This document shows, piece by piece, positions 1 through 7,814 of a stretch of 64,000 nucleotides of DNA (position 1 is its first letter; each line of letters starts with the position of its first letter). Both the position numbers and the translations under genes were made by a program. Below the pieces are notes generated by a model that saw nothing but the letters and a program-made list of their open reading frames with translations, was not told the origin of the DNA and ran no database searches. The DNA is taken from assembly GCA_964416305.1 (NCBI GenBank), contig CAYQDM010000010.1:51577-115576 (forward strand), given 5' to 3'. Origin of the DNA: Acidaminobacter sp964416305. Lineage in GTDB: Bacteria > Bacillota > Clostridia > Peptostreptococcales > Acidaminobacteraceae.

Positions 1-176
1 TTCATGTGCTTGGCGCATTCTTCCTGAGTAAAACCCACCAGATCAATTAAACGAATGGTTTCATATTCATCTACAGTCATAATGACGACATCATCTCGCT
101 GTTCTGAGTCCATTGGGCCAAAGCTTGTGTTCTCCGGCATACTGCAGACTTTTCTCCATTTCATTGGTCTTGGCAT
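1..176 (-). CDS. DUF134 / UPF0251 family protein, C-terminus beyond window
   Basis: The complement of the first 176 bases reads MPRPMKWRKVCSMPENTSFG, continuing with MTVDEYETIRLIDLVGFTQEECAKHM. This is the N-terminus typical of UPF0251 (DUF134) proteins, small HTH/HMG-like putative DNA-binding proteins. The start ATG (176-174) is preceded by GGGGTG at good spacing. The gene runs off the left edge. DUF134 genes often sit beside DUF5320 and dinitrogenase-iron-molybdenum-cofactor-like genes, and two DUF5320-like genes lie directly upstream here. Function is unproven. Confidence 0.85.
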   Translation of the reverse strand, partial: MPRPMKWRKVCSMPENTSFGPMDSEQRDDVVIMTVDEYETIRLIDLVGFTQEECAKHM

Positions 177-232
177 TTGTTCACCCCGGTTTTCTTGACA
201 TGGAATAGACTATTTAATCGCCTTTACTTTTA

Positions 233-532
233 TTATTCTTGCATTTTTTTATTGATGGCGTCAAGTTGCGCTTCAAGAATTTTCTTCTGTTCAGCTAAAA
301 TTTCTTTGTTTGACACTGCGAATGGCGTCTCATCTGTCCCATAATCCGCAAAAAAACTCCCGCAGCCTCTTCTGCAGAATATCCCACGGCCCATACCTCT
401 TGCAAATCCAAAACCCATGCCTCTTCCGAATCCCATACCCTTGCCAGCACCGGCAAAACAGCCTCCAAAACCTCTTCCTGTCATTGGGCCTGCGCCCATT
501 GGTCCTGTACCATCTCTTCCTGGCATTTTCAT
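233..532 (-). CDS. DUF5320 family protein
   Basis: A 99-residue protein starting MKMPGRDGTGPMGAGPMTGRG, with a Gly/Met/Phe/Arg-rich N-terminal half (residues 1-60, three Cys near 47-57) and a charged C-terminal helix likely to form a coiled coil (residues 72-99). This is the DUF5320 pattern. AGGAG lies just upstream of the ATG. It sits between a DUF134 gene and another MPG-start gene, probably one operon from the promoter near 843-870. Function is unknown; a metal or cofactor role is only suggested by the neighbourhood. Confidence 0.85.
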   Translation of the reverse strand: MKMPGRDGTGPMGAGPMTGRGFGGCFAGAGKGMGFGRGMGFGFARGMGRGIFCRRGCGSFFADYGTDETPFAVSNKEILAEQKKILEAQLDAINKKMQE

Positions 533-561
533 CTTCTCCTTTCATACATCTACATACTCGA

Positions 562-795
562 TTATTCGCGAACCATTATTGCCCCGCATGATGGGCATTT
601 CTTCGTGTAACAAGGCTCTGCGCGCTCATGCTCAACTTTGGCGCCACACTTTGGACATACACAATAGCCCTGAACACCATATCCTGCATTGCCACCAACA
701 CGTCGCGCACCCAACCCTTGACCATTGCCGGCTGAGCGTCCAACGCCCATGCCTCTGCCCGATCCTGCAGGTCCCGGTCCATTCTTGCCTGGCAT
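562..795 (-). CDS. DUF5320-like small protein with zinc ribbon
   Basis: About 77 residues starting MPGKNGPGPAGSGRGMGVGR. The Gly/Arg-rich N-terminus is followed by a four-cysteine ribbon (CPKCG, then CYTKKCPSCGA), so it probably binds zinc or iron. An ATG six codons upstream (813) lacks a properly spaced ribosome binding site, whereas GAAGG is 11 bases before the chosen ATG. It is first in the minus-strand DUF5320/DUF134 operon. The role is unknown. Confidence 0.75.
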   Translation of the reverse strand: MPGKNGPGPAGSGRGMGVGRSAGNGQGLGARRVGGNAGYGVQGYCVCPKCGAKVEHERAEPCYTKKCPSCGAIMVRE

Positions 796-842
796 ATTAA
801 TCCCATCCTTCAAGGTTTATGACATATGTTGCTTTCAATTTA

Positions 843-870
843 ATTATACCTCTTTATCGACATATGTCAA
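843..870 (-). promoter_or_regulatory. Sigma-A promoter of the DUF5320 operon
   Basis: On the minus strand TTGACA (870-865) and TATAAT (848-843) are both exact consensus with a 16-bp spacer. The palindrome ACATATGT overlaps the -35 box (860-867) and recurs near the start of transcription (822-829), 38 bp away, so a dimeric regulator could bind both. Confidence 0.75.
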
Positions 871-910
871 TTACTTCGATCTAACTTGTACTTTTGTTCA
901 TAAAATAAAC

Positions 911-959
911 TTGAAAAAATCAAGACTATTAATTAAGATATGAATGAGCGCTCGTTCAT
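911..959 (+). promoter_or_regulatory. Promoter and TetR-type operator of the TetR gene
   Basis: TTGAAA (911-916), a 17-bp spacer and TAAGAT (934-939) form a promoter. Directly downstream lies a 20-bp palindrome with one mismatched pair, core TGAATGAGCGCTCGTTCA (941-958). Its size and position fit a TetR/AcrR autoregulatory operator. Because it covers the ATG at 944, the real start is the downstream ATG at 983. Confidence 0.75.
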
Positions 960-982
960 TTTGTATGAAAGGACTGTCCCAA

Positions 983-1549
983 ATGAAGAAAGACCTCATC
1001 GCTGACTCCGCCATCGAACTTCTGGCTGAAAAAGGCTACGCCAACACTACGACACGCATGATCTCAGAAAAAGCCAATATTGCAGTTGGTACCATCTACA
1101 CTAACTTTAAAAATAAAGAGGGTATTCTGGATTATATCTTTCAGACAGAGTTTGATAAGCGTGACGCTTTTTTTAAAAAACTCCTGTCAACCCATACCTC
1201 TTATCTGGATAAATTAAATCATTTTCTCGATTTTCACTTTTATGAGCTCTCCAAAAACGAAATGCTGGCACTTGTATTGATTCAGGAAAGCAGTAATCCT
1301 GAACTATCGCACTTACCGGGCATTCAAAGTTTTCTTCAACAGATTCCGGAATTCTTCAGGACGCTTTTAATTGAAGCCATGGATCATAACGAAGTCCGTC
1401 AGCTGGATCCTGGACTCACCTCTGAAATCATTTTCAGCACCATTAGAGGTACCGTCCTGAACGTCGCAGGCAAACACGCCCTAAATGACTCTGAAAGCAC
1501 ACGGAAGGAGTTAAAATCCTTCATTACGCATGCCATTCAAAAAGTTTAA
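983..1549 (+). CDS. TetR/AcrR family transcriptional regulator
   Basis: About 188 residues. Residues 1-50 are a TetR HTH (ADSAIELLAEKGYANTTTRM, then IAVGTIYTNFKNKEGIL); the remainder is a helical ligand-binding domain. AAAGGA lies 9 bases before this ATG. An in-frame ATG at 944 is rejected because it falls inside the operator palindrome. Autoregulation is inferred from that operator. The cupin gene 29 bp downstream is likely cotranscribed. The effector is unknown. Confidence 0.85.
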   Translation: MKKDLIADSAIELLAEKGYANTTTRMISEKANIAVGTIYTNFKNKEGILDYIFQTEFDKRDAFFKKLLSTHTSYLDKLNHFLDFHFYELSKNEMLALVLIQESSNPELSHLPGIQSFLQQIPEFFRTLLIEAMDHNEVRQLDPGLTSEIIFSTIRGTVLNVAGKHALNDSESTRKELKSFITHAIQKV

Positions 1550-1578
1550 ACCAAAGACAAACCAAGGAGGAATACCCC

Positions 1579-1899
1579 ATGCAAATTATCAGAATGAATG
1601 AAATTGAAGGCAAGAAAAACCCAAGAGGCGTTGTTGCAAAGCAGCTGATCAGCCACGATCATACCCGCGTCATGAATTTGAACTTGAATCCCGGTGATGA
1701 AGTATCCGCCCACAAGGTCCCAGTTGATGTTTTCTTCTACGTCGTATCCGGTACCGGAACGATTCAGATCGGTGATGAAAAGGCCGTCGTCAAAGCGACA
1801 GATATTGTCATTTGCCCGCCGGAGACCATGATGGCACTATGGGCGGATCAGGGCGAAGCCTTCAGTGTTCTTAACGTCAAGACGCCTAATATTAAATAG
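1579..1899 (+). CDS. Cupin-domain protein
   Basis: A 106-residue single-domain cupin. It has GDEVSAHKVPVDVFFYVVSG in the first motif region and a second region with PPETMMALWADQGEAFSVLNV. The usual His pair of motif 1 is reduced (H49 only; the second His is replaced near VDVF), so metal binding may be atypical. AAGGAGG lies 8 bases before the ATG. It follows the TetR gene and is probably its partner. The substrate is unknown. Confidence 0.75.
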   Translation: MQIIRMNEIEGKKNPRGVVAKQLISHDHTRVMNLNLNPGDEVSAHKVPVDVFFYVVSGTGTIQIGDEKAVVKATDIVICPPETMMALWADQGEAFSVLNVKTPNIK

Positions 1900-1922
1900 C
1901 CCCCCAGCAGAAGGAGCATGCC

Positions 1923-1976
1923 ATGAACATTAACATCAACAATTTTATTGAAATTGAATCACCCCTTCAGTCGTAA
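1923..1976 (+). CDS. Tiny ORF of 17 codons, possible gene remnant
   Basis: MNININNFIEIESPLQS, preceded by an excellent AAGGAG at 6-base spacing and followed by TAA. It follows the cupin by 23 bp and precedes a terminator-like hairpin. It may be a genuine micropeptide or the surviving start of a deleted third gene of this operon. Nothing in the sequence decides. Confidence 0.3.
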   Translation: MNININNFIEIESPLQS

Positions 1977-1983
1977 TACGAGC

Positions 1984-2041
1984 AAGAGAGAGGTCAGGTG
2001 TGGCTATATCAAGCCCTCCTGGATCCTCTCTCTCTTTATTT
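1984..2041 (+). terminator. Probable terminator of the TetR-cupin operon
   Basis: AAGAGAGAGG and TCAGG pair imperfectly with CCTGGA and CCTCTCTCTCTT, followed by TTTATTTT. The stem contains bulges, so this is moderately supported. Confidence 0.4.
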
Positions 2042-2060
2042 TAACCTGAATTTCAAGCTG

Positions 2061-3062
2061 TCATTCTGCTTTACTGCAATCTTCAAACGCCCTCAAAATC
2101 CCATATGCCCTGAGCGTCAGCCATTTCGAAGGCTTCCCCTTCTTATCGACTGTCACCCGCATCTTGCCGTTGAAGGAGTTTTCGAGTTTCCAGAGACCAT
2201 CGGCCATCTGTTTATCTTTGAGGATCTGGATCCCATCATTAAGTCTTGGATCATAGACATGCAGCTCCGCAAAAAGACCCAATAACTCAAACAGATCTGT
2301 CTGATACATCAGCGGAAATCCGGGCCTCAGCCAGCCGGGCCGCGCAATCTGCGTCAGATCATGGCTTTTCTTGTAGAGATGGTGCTTCAGGAAATACTCT
2401 TGCATAGCGGCAAGCTGCCGCTGGACCGACTCATTTCTCCTGTGCTCAGGGATCGCCGCCAGCGCCTTGAACGTCTTGGCGACCCCCATGTGGCATGTGT
2501 GACTGCCCCAGCACATATCGTAACGGTCGTAGGGTTTTCCCCTTGGGGGCGCGCCCTCAGCGTCATCCGTCCGCTGATAGCGACAGATCCAGTCAATGGC
2601 CTGCTGAACCCGTGGATCCTCGAGATAGCCAAGCTTAATCAACGCGTACACCATGTTGCCTGTCAGGCAGGGAACGACGCCGCTGTAAAGGCCGTGACCG
2701 GTTTTGGCACTGCGGTCATAGGAAAATCCACCGTCCTCAGGCTCTTGAGAGACGCTCAAAATAAATTCACACGCTTGCCTCACCCGAGGATCCGCCGGAT
2801 CCGCGCCCAGCTCAGCCAGGAGCAGCAGTGACCAGACGGCACCATGATATTTGTCTCTATAGAATCGATTGACCTCACCCCATGAGCCGTCCTCGTTCTG
2901 CTGAGCCAGCAGCTCATGAACCGGCCCCGCAGCCATAATTTGGGCCCGAGTCTTGACAACCTCTTCAGCATCTGGCGACTGTCCAAGCCATGTGGTCAGC
3001 GTCGTATACCTGACAGAGGGATCCTTCTCTTCCAAAAGCCAATCCAAAACCTGTTTGTCCAC
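2061..3062 (-). CDS. Prenyltransferase/squalene-cyclase-like alpha/alpha-toroid protein
   Basis: 333 residues with repeated helical pairs carrying QNEDGSWG and QMADGLW motifs, typical of terpene cyclase/prenyltransferase-fold repeats. Similar Firmicutes proteins are often labelled 'nitrogen fixation protein NifH' without basis. No DDxD or cyclase catalytic DxDD motif is evident, so enzymatic activity is doubtful. The start is GTG (3062-3060) with GGGGGAG upstream. It lies 21 bp after the GNAT gene and is probably cotranscribed with it. Function is unknown. Confidence 0.7.
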   Translation of the reverse strand: MDKQVLDWLLEEKDPSVRYTTLTTWLGQSPDAEEVVKTRAQIMAAGPVHELLAQQNEDGSWGEVNRFYRDKYHGAVWSLLLLAELGADPADPRVRQACEFILSVSQEPEDGGFSYDRSAKTGHGLYSGVVPCLTGNMVYALIKLGYLEDPRVQQAIDWICRYQRTDDAEGAPPRGKPYDRYDMCWGSHTCHMGVAKTFKALAAIPEHRRNESVQRQLAAMQEYFLKHHLYKKSHDLTQIARPGWLRPGFPLMYQTDLFELLGLFAELHVYDPRLNDGIQILKDKQMADGLWKLENSFNGKMRVTVDKKGKPSKWLTLRAYGILRAFEDCSKAE

Positions 3063-3083
3063 CGAGCACTCCCCCCACCAGAA

Positions 3084-4043
3084 TTACAGCTTTAGCCTGT
3101 AATAGTCCATGGTCGACGTCACTTCAAAACCACAGGACAGATAAAGCTGAAGCGCGTTTTCGTTCACCGCGTTCACCTGCAGATAGACCTCTTCCGCCCC
3201 TTCACGCAGCAGGATCTCGATCCCGGAAAGCAGCAGCGCCCGCCCATAACCTTTGTTGCGGTACTCCGGCAGGATTCCCAGTCCAAAAATCCCACCCTGC
3301 CCAATCCTATAGTCTAAATGAATTTTGCCGATGGTCGTTTGATCCCCAACCTCCGCCAAATAGATTGTCATGCCCCGCTCTTCTTCCTCTTCGGGCAAAA
3401 TGCGCCTCTCCGAAGCGGCTTCAGAGGCTTCTGAAGATGCAGGGTCCGACCCTGCCTGTTCACCTGCCGCCGCCTCCTGATCGAAATAGATCGCATTTTG
3501 CCTGGCGACTTCATCTGCGTCTTTATTGGAAGCCTTTCGCAGACGGATGCCCTTTTTCATATCATCCGTCAGGTTGATCTCCCATGGCAGCTTAAGGAAC
3601 ATTTCATATTCCGTATGGTCGAGAACGGTCTCCTGTTTCTTGACAAAGGCTTGACCAGCGGTTGAGGTGCGGTCCGTCAAAAGCAGCATCGACGGCACCT
3701 GGCGTTTGGAAAGTTCCTGAATGACGAGCCAGGTGAGCGCATCAAAAATACCTTGCCTTCGGTACTCCGGATCCACCATGCCACTGACTTCAGGCTCCGA
3801 ACCGGCAAAGCTCAACGCGCCTGCATAGCCAACTAAACGGCTTTTGTCATAACAGAGGAACTCATTCATGTCTTCTCCTTGAAAGTTCAGACTTTTAGCC
3901 ACACTCAGCTTGTAATCCAGTTCTAGCTTTAAAGTCATTTGGTCAAAATTGACGCAGTGATCTTCAAGTGCCTTAACTTGCTCTGCCTCTGACTCTGTAA
4001 GGAACGGTTTTATGACGAAGGTCAAATTAGATGGTTCGGCCAC
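3084..4043 (-). CDS. GNAT family N-acetyltransferase with two GNAT domains
   Basis: 319 residues. The N-terminal GNAT-like half (about 40-160) has the acetyl-CoA loop YRRQGIFDAL. A low-complexity Ala/Ser/Glu linker (about 195-230) separates it from a complete C-terminal GNAT (about 225-319) with LPEYRNKGYGRALL and NAVNENALQLYLSCGFE. Tandem GNAT proteins acetylate small amines; the substrate here cannot be told. GTG start with GGGGGTG upstream. First gene of a two-gene minus-strand operon. Confidence 0.8.
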   Translation of the reverse strand: MAEPSNLTFVIKPFLTESEAEQVKALEDHCVNFDQMTLKLELDYKLSVAKSLNFQGEDMNEFLCYDKSRLVGYAGALSFAGSEPEVSGMVDPEYRRQGIFDALTWLVIQELSKRQVPSMLLLTDRTSTAGQAFVKKQETVLDHTEYEMFLKLPWEINLTDDMKKGIRLRKASNKDADEVARQNAIYFDQEAAAGEQAGSDPASSEASEAASERRILPEEEEERGMTIYLAEVGDQTTIGKIHLDYRIGQGGIFGLGILPEYRNKGYGRALLLSGIEILLREGAEEVYLQVNAVNENALQLYLSCGFEVTSTMDYYRLKL

Positions 4044-4116
4044 TGGAGCACCCCCTATTATTGGTGAAGTTCTGAAATAAGCTGCTGAGCCTTAAGATTC
4101 GGTACTCAAAGTAAAA

Positions 4117-5346
4117 TTAAAACGTCGGATATGCGCCGTCCCAAACAATGCTTCGGTAATTTTCAGGATCCGTGTCCCCTTCAGTGCTGATGATCAGGAC
4201 TTTTGAGCTTGCGTCCAGATTGAGCTGTTCGGCAAGGTCTTTGTATTCCACATCCTGAGTCAGCAAGCTCAGGACGCCCATGCCCACAGCGCCGGACTCC
4301 CCGGAGATGACCTGGGGATCGTTCTTCAGAGGGTTCCCAAGGATTCTCATCCCCTTGGCCGCGACTGCGTCGGGGCAGGAAAGGTAACCATCGGCATAAT
4401 CTCTGAGCACACCCCAGGCGACCAGGCTAGGTTCGCCGCAGGCCAGGCCGGCCATGATGGTAGGCATGTCGCCCGTCACCGCGTGGGGCTCGCCGTCCGC
4501 TATTTTCATGGATTTAAACAGGCACGCCGCCTCATCTGGCTCGACCACCACGGTGATGGGGTAGTTGTCGCCAAAGGCCGAGACCAGATAGCCCAGGATG
4601 CTGCCGGCGAAGGATCCGACGCCCGCCTGAAGGAAGACGTGAGTTGGCCGTTCGTGGCCAAGTCCCTTGATCTGCTCCACCGCCTCGTCCACCAAAGTCG
4701 CGTAGCCTTGCATGATCCAAGTCGGAATGTCCATATAGCCTTCCCAGGAGCTGTCCTGGACGAGGACGCCATTGTGGTCCTCGGCGTAGCGGTTCGCCAG
4801 CCGGACGGCGTCGTCGTAATTGAGGTCGGTGATAGAGGCCTCAGCGCCTTCATTTCTGATATTGTCGAGACGGATTTGGGAAGAGCCCTTCGGCATATAG
4901 ACCACAGCCTTCTGGCCCAGTTCTCTGGCTGCCCAGGCAATACCGCGGCCGTGGTTGCCGTCCGTAGCTGTGACAAAGGTGATCTCACCCATTTTTTCTT
5001 TCATTTCCTTGGATTTCAGTTTTTCAAAGGAGAGGTCTTCAAGGGGCGTGTCAAGGCGCTCTGCCAGGTATTTTCCTATAGCATAAGAGCCGCCCAGCAC
5101 TTTGAACGCATTGAGGCCAAAGCGATAGGATTCGTCCTTGACCCAAATGGCCTCGACGCCGTAGGTTTTTGCAAGGGCTTCCAGGTTTTGAAGAGGTGTT
5201 GGCTCATATTCAGGAAAGCTTTTATGAAAAGCGCGGACTTTAGCTGTGACTTCTGTGCCAATAAAGTCAGGGTTTGTTTTGTTGCCGCTTTTGTTTCTTG
5301 CGTTTTGATTTTTGATAAAGGTCATTGAGAGCTTGCTTGCCATCAT
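4117..5346 (-). CDS. dpaL: Diaminopropionate ammonia-lyase
   Basis: 409-residue fold-type II PLP enzyme splitting 2,3-diaminopropionate to pyruvate and ammonia. The Schiff-base lysine lies in FGLNAFKVLGGSYA, the substrate loop is TATDGNHGRG, and the phosphate-binding glycines are in LQAGVGSFAG. Length and order match YgeX/DpaL. AAAAGGAG precedes two adjacent ATGs (5346 and 5343); the second is slightly better spaced. It probably feeds amino-acid fermentation. It appears monocistronic, following a hairpin at 5568-5609. Confidence 0.9.
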   Translation of the reverse strand: MMASKLSMTFIKNQNARNKSGNKTNPDFIGTEVTAKVRAFHKSFPEYEPTPLQNLEALAKTYGVEAIWVKDESYRFGLNAFKVLGGSYAIGKYLAERLDTPLEDLSFEKLKSKEMKEKMGEITFVTATDGNHGRGIAWAARELGQKAVVYMPKGSSQIRLDNIRNEGAEASITDLNYDDAVRLANRYAEDHNGVLVQDSSWEGYMDIPTWIMQGYATLVDEAVEQIKGLGHERPTHVFLQAGVGSFAGSILGYLVSAFGDNYPITVVVEPDEAACLFKSMKIADGEPHAVTGDMPTIMAGLACGEPSLVAWGVLRDYADGYLSCPDAVAAKGMRILGNPLKNDPQVISGESGAVGMGVLSLLTQDVEYKDLAEQLNLDASSKVLIISTEGDTDPENYRSIVWDGAYPTF

Positions 5347-5567
5347 TATGCTCCTTTTAGGGTCGAATTTGGTGTTGCCGAGTTGCGGTTGCTGTAAGCA
5401 TTATTTCGCTGTATTCCGCTATCTTCATTATAGCGGTTATTTATTATTCTTCAAACTATGTAGTCCGCCCTCAACTTTCCTTTACATTTGAACAGTATGA
5501 TGTTTTCAAGAAATAAAGATCAACTTGCAAAGCATTCGCTTATGGTGCAGAGCATCACAAAATTACA
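5347..5567. other. Non-coding spacer upstream of dpaL
   Basis: AT-rich, with a small imperfect hairpin near 5408-5442 (CCGCTAT...ATAGCGG). I see no convincing gene. The dpaL promoter must lie here but no clear consensus pair is visible. Confidence 0.4.
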
Positions 5568-5609
5568 GGCGGAAGAAGGTATTTGACACCGACTTCCGCC
5601 CATTTTTTT
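5568..5609. terminator. Hairpin terminator between the B12-regulator gene and dpaL
   Basis: GGCGGAAG (5568-5575) pairs with CTTCCGCC (5593-5600), with a T7 run on the plus strand and a weaker T-rich tail on the minus strand. Next to it TTTTTTTACAATAA is tandemly repeated, and the stop codon of the minus-strand gene lies in that repeat. Confidence 0.6.
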
Positions 5610-5621
5610 ACAATAATTTTT

Positions 5622-6584
5622 TTACAATAATTTTTTTTCAATCTCGTCCAACCCTTGATCCAGGGCCTGCAGAGACGGGAAATAAAAATCCGCCCCTAAT
5701 TGATTCAGCGCCATGGCTTCACTTTCTACCGCACTCCCGCCGACCATAATCTTTGGACGAATTTCAGGATCCAAAGCTTTGATCGCTCTGATCAAGGCTT
5801 CGCAGCTATTGAGGTGACGGCTCAAGGTCACTGACAGGACAAGGAGCGCCACCTTCATTTTCTTAAAGAAATCCTCCAGGCTCGAAACAGGAATGCTCCT
5901 GCCAAGGTAGAAGGTCTTCCACCCATGATGCTTAAACACCTCAACCGTCATCTTCAGCGGAAACTCGTGCTCCTCTGCGCCGGGCAGCATCAGAACGGCA
6001 GTCAAGGGTTTGGCTTCTTTCGGAGTATCCGACTTTCCGCTTTCGAGCCGCGTCATCAATTTATCGATCACAGATGAGATCATGTGCTCTTCGGCGACAC
6101 TCATTTCACCGGAAGCCCACAGCGCCCCCGTCTCTTCAAGGGTTGGCCCGAATACCTTTTCATAGTAATCCAGCAACTTGATTTCTCCATCATGGTGATT
6201 TAGGATCAATTCCGTTGCTTCATGCAGGTCACCCTGCTTCAGATGCTCAAAAAATGTCTCTTTTAATGCCCTTAAGTCCTGATCTGCCTGAGTAAAAAAT
6301 GCAGGCGGCCGATGGTTGCGATCCTCTAAAAAGGAACCAGAGACTTCTTCCGAAGCCTCTGTGGATACACTTGACGATTCCTCTTCTGATCTGCCAAGGA
6401 GATAATCTAAACTGACATCCAATTGATCTGCAATGTCTCTAAGAGCTGAAGCTACAGGAAACCGAAAATTCTTTTCATAATTGGAGATGGTTGACTGTTC
6501 AACACCCAGAAGCCCGGCTAGATCTTTCTGCGTCATTTTTTTATTCTTTCTGGCAAGTTTGAGTCGGGTACCAAAGTCAGTCAT
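5622..6584 (-). CDS. XRE-type HTH regulator fused to CarH-like cobalamin-binding domains
   Basis: 320 residues. Residues 4-62 are a Cro/CI (XRE) HTH (MTQKDLAGLLGVEQSTISNY). After a Ser/Glu linker, 100-180 is a helical B12 'cap', and 195-318 is a Rossmann B12-binding domain. W156, E166 and H167 reproduce the W-x9-EH motif that binds the adenosyl side in CarH photoreceptors. E204-x-H206 matches the lower-axial ExHxxG motif except that the Gly is Pro209. CarH itself carries a MerR-type HTH, so the architecture is unusual. It begins 16 bp after the FAS1 gene, probably the same operon. Light or AdoCbl sensing is inferred. Confidence 0.85.
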   Translation of the reverse strand: MTDFGTRLKLARKNKKMTQKDLAGLLGVEQSTISNYEKNFRFPVASALRDIADQLDVSLDYLLGRSEEESSSVSTEASEEVSGSFLEDRNHRPPAFFTQADQDLRALKETFFEHLKQGDLHEATELILNHHDGEIKLLDYYEKVFGPTLEETGALWASGEMSVAEEHMISSVIDKLMTRLESGKSDTPKEAKPLTAVLMLPGAEEHEFPLKMTVEVFKHHGWKTFYLGRSIPVSSLEDFFKKMKVALLVLSVTLSRHLNSCEALIRAIKALDPEIRPKIMVGGSAVESEAMALNQLGADFYFPSLQALDQGLDEIEKKLL

Positions 6585-6600
6585 GTCATCAACCTCTTTA

Positions 6601-7644
6601 CTATTTCATTCTTTTTCTCATCATGCCTGCACCAGCTAATGTCATTATACCTGCGATGACAAACGGGGTCAAACCTGCGCTGCCAGTCTTTGGAATGTCA
6701 TTGTGGTCTTCTACAGCCTGATAAGTGAAGTTTTGTGGGACAAGTACCGTGTCGATCACGTGGATGACGCCATTGCCAGCTTCAATGTCCGCTGCGGTCA
6801 CACCACTTTGGTTGACTTTCACGCCGCTGCTGAGGTCGAATTTTACTTTCTCTCCGTTCAGTGTAGCTGCTTCGAGACCGTTTGAAAGATCTGTGCTCAT
6901 TACTTTACCGGAAACGACGTGGTAGAGGAGAACTTTCGCGAGATCCGGCTGGTTGAGGAGATCTGATGCACTGATATTGAGGGCTGCGAGGAGTTTTTCA
7001 AAGGCTGCGTTCGTAGGTGCAAAGACTGTGAATGGGCCTTCGCCTTGAAGGGCGCCCACGAGATCTGCTTTTTGAAGGGCTGCGACCAGGATGCTGAAAT
7101 CACTGTTGGAAAGCGCGACATCAACGACAGTTGCAGGGACTGCAGGTTCAGGATTCAGTTTGAAAGTGGATGGAACGAGGACTGAATCGATAATGTGGAT
7201 GACGCCGTTGGTTGCCATGACGTCTGCCGTTGTGACACTTGAGCTGTTGATTTTGACGCCATTTGTGAGGTCAACTTTGATGTTTTCGCCGCTCAGGGTT
7301 GGTGCTGTCATACCGTTTGATAAATCCGTGCTGAGCACTTGACCTGAAACCACGTGGTAGAGAAGGACTTCTTTTAATTGTGGATGATTCAGAAGGTCCT
7401 CTGCTGTGATGCCGAGTGAAGCGAGCAGTTTTTCAAAAGCTGCGTTGGTTGGAGCAAAGACGGTGAAAGGGCCTTCGCCTTGAAGCGCTCCTACGAGTTC
7501 AGCCTTTTGAAGGGCAGCTACCAGAATGCTGAAGTCTTCATTGCCCACTGCAATTTCTACAATGTCCTGATCCGCTGAGAATGCCGGTACGCCTATGCCA
7601 ATCAACAATACTAAACTCATTAGTAAACTCATTAGTCTTTTCAT
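6601..7644 (-). CDS. Secreted protein with two FAS1 domains and an IPKTG sortase signal
   Basis: 347 residues: signal peptide (1-24, ends AFSA), two FAS1 (fasciclin) domains at about 28-160 and 172-305 that are near copies (both contain GEGPFTVFAPTNAAFEKLLA), a short spacer, then IPKTG at about residue 317, a hydrophobic segment and a RKRMK tail. This is a sortase-anchored cell-wall adhesin layout. IPKTG resembles the SPKTG/PPKTG signals cut by clostridial class B sortase, and such a sortase is divergently encoded next door. AGGAGG lies 8 bases before the ATG. Confidence 0.9.
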   Translation of the reverse strand: MKRLMSLLMSLVLLIGIGVPAFSADQDIVEIAVGNEDFSILVAALQKAELVGALQGEGPFTVFAPTNAAFEKLLASLGITAEDLLNHPQLKEVLLYHVVSGQVLSTDLSNGMTAPTLSGENIKVDLTNGVKINSSSVTTADVMATNGVIHIIDSVLVPSTFKLNPEPAVPATVVDVALSNSDFSILVAALQKADLVGALQGEGPFTVFAPTNAAFEKLLAALNISASDLLNQPDLAKVLLYHVVSGKVMSTDLSNGLEAATLNGEKVKFDLSSGVKVNQSGVTAADIEAGNGVIHVIDTVLVPQNFTYQAVEDHNDIPKTGSAGLTPFVIAGIMTLAGAGMMRKRMK

Positions 7645-7673
7645 TTGAAATGCCTCCTATTTTTATAAGTGTG

Positions 7674-7796
7674 TGTGATATTTTTTATTTAGTGTTCCTT
7701 TGATGTCTATAAAATATCACATACCGTGTTGTTTGTCAACATCATTTTGAAAATAATTCTCATTTACTTGATTTTTATCTCGTTTTGTGATATTTT
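7674..7796. promoter_or_regulatory. Divergent FAS1/sortase control region with three TGTGATATTTT copies
   Basis: TGTGATATTTT occurs at 7674-7684 (+), 7711-7721 (-) and 7786-7796 (+). In the last two the TATTTT is a -10 box exactly 17 bp from a -35: TTGACA (7739-7734, minus, FAS1) and TTGATT (7768-7773, plus, sortase). The two divergent promoters thus share an identical extended -10. The first two copies form an inverted repeat. The motif may be promoter only or an operator of the XRE-B12 protein. Confidence 0.65.
7748..7762. promoter_or_regulatory. Fur-like 7-1-7 box
   Basis: TGAAAATAATTCTCA matches the Fur consensus TGATAATNATTATCA at 12 of the 14 defined positions and lies between the two divergent promoters. 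Class B sortase genes of other Firmicutes are iron-regulated, so this fits, but binding is inferred. Confidence 0.4.
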
Positions 7797-7814
7797 AAGC
7801 TTGAGGTGATCCAC

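Noticed and set aside
4483..5328. 281-codon plus-strand frame opposite dpaL
   Set aside because: dpaL is fully supported by PLP motifs; the opposite frame has no recognisable domain or ribosome site.
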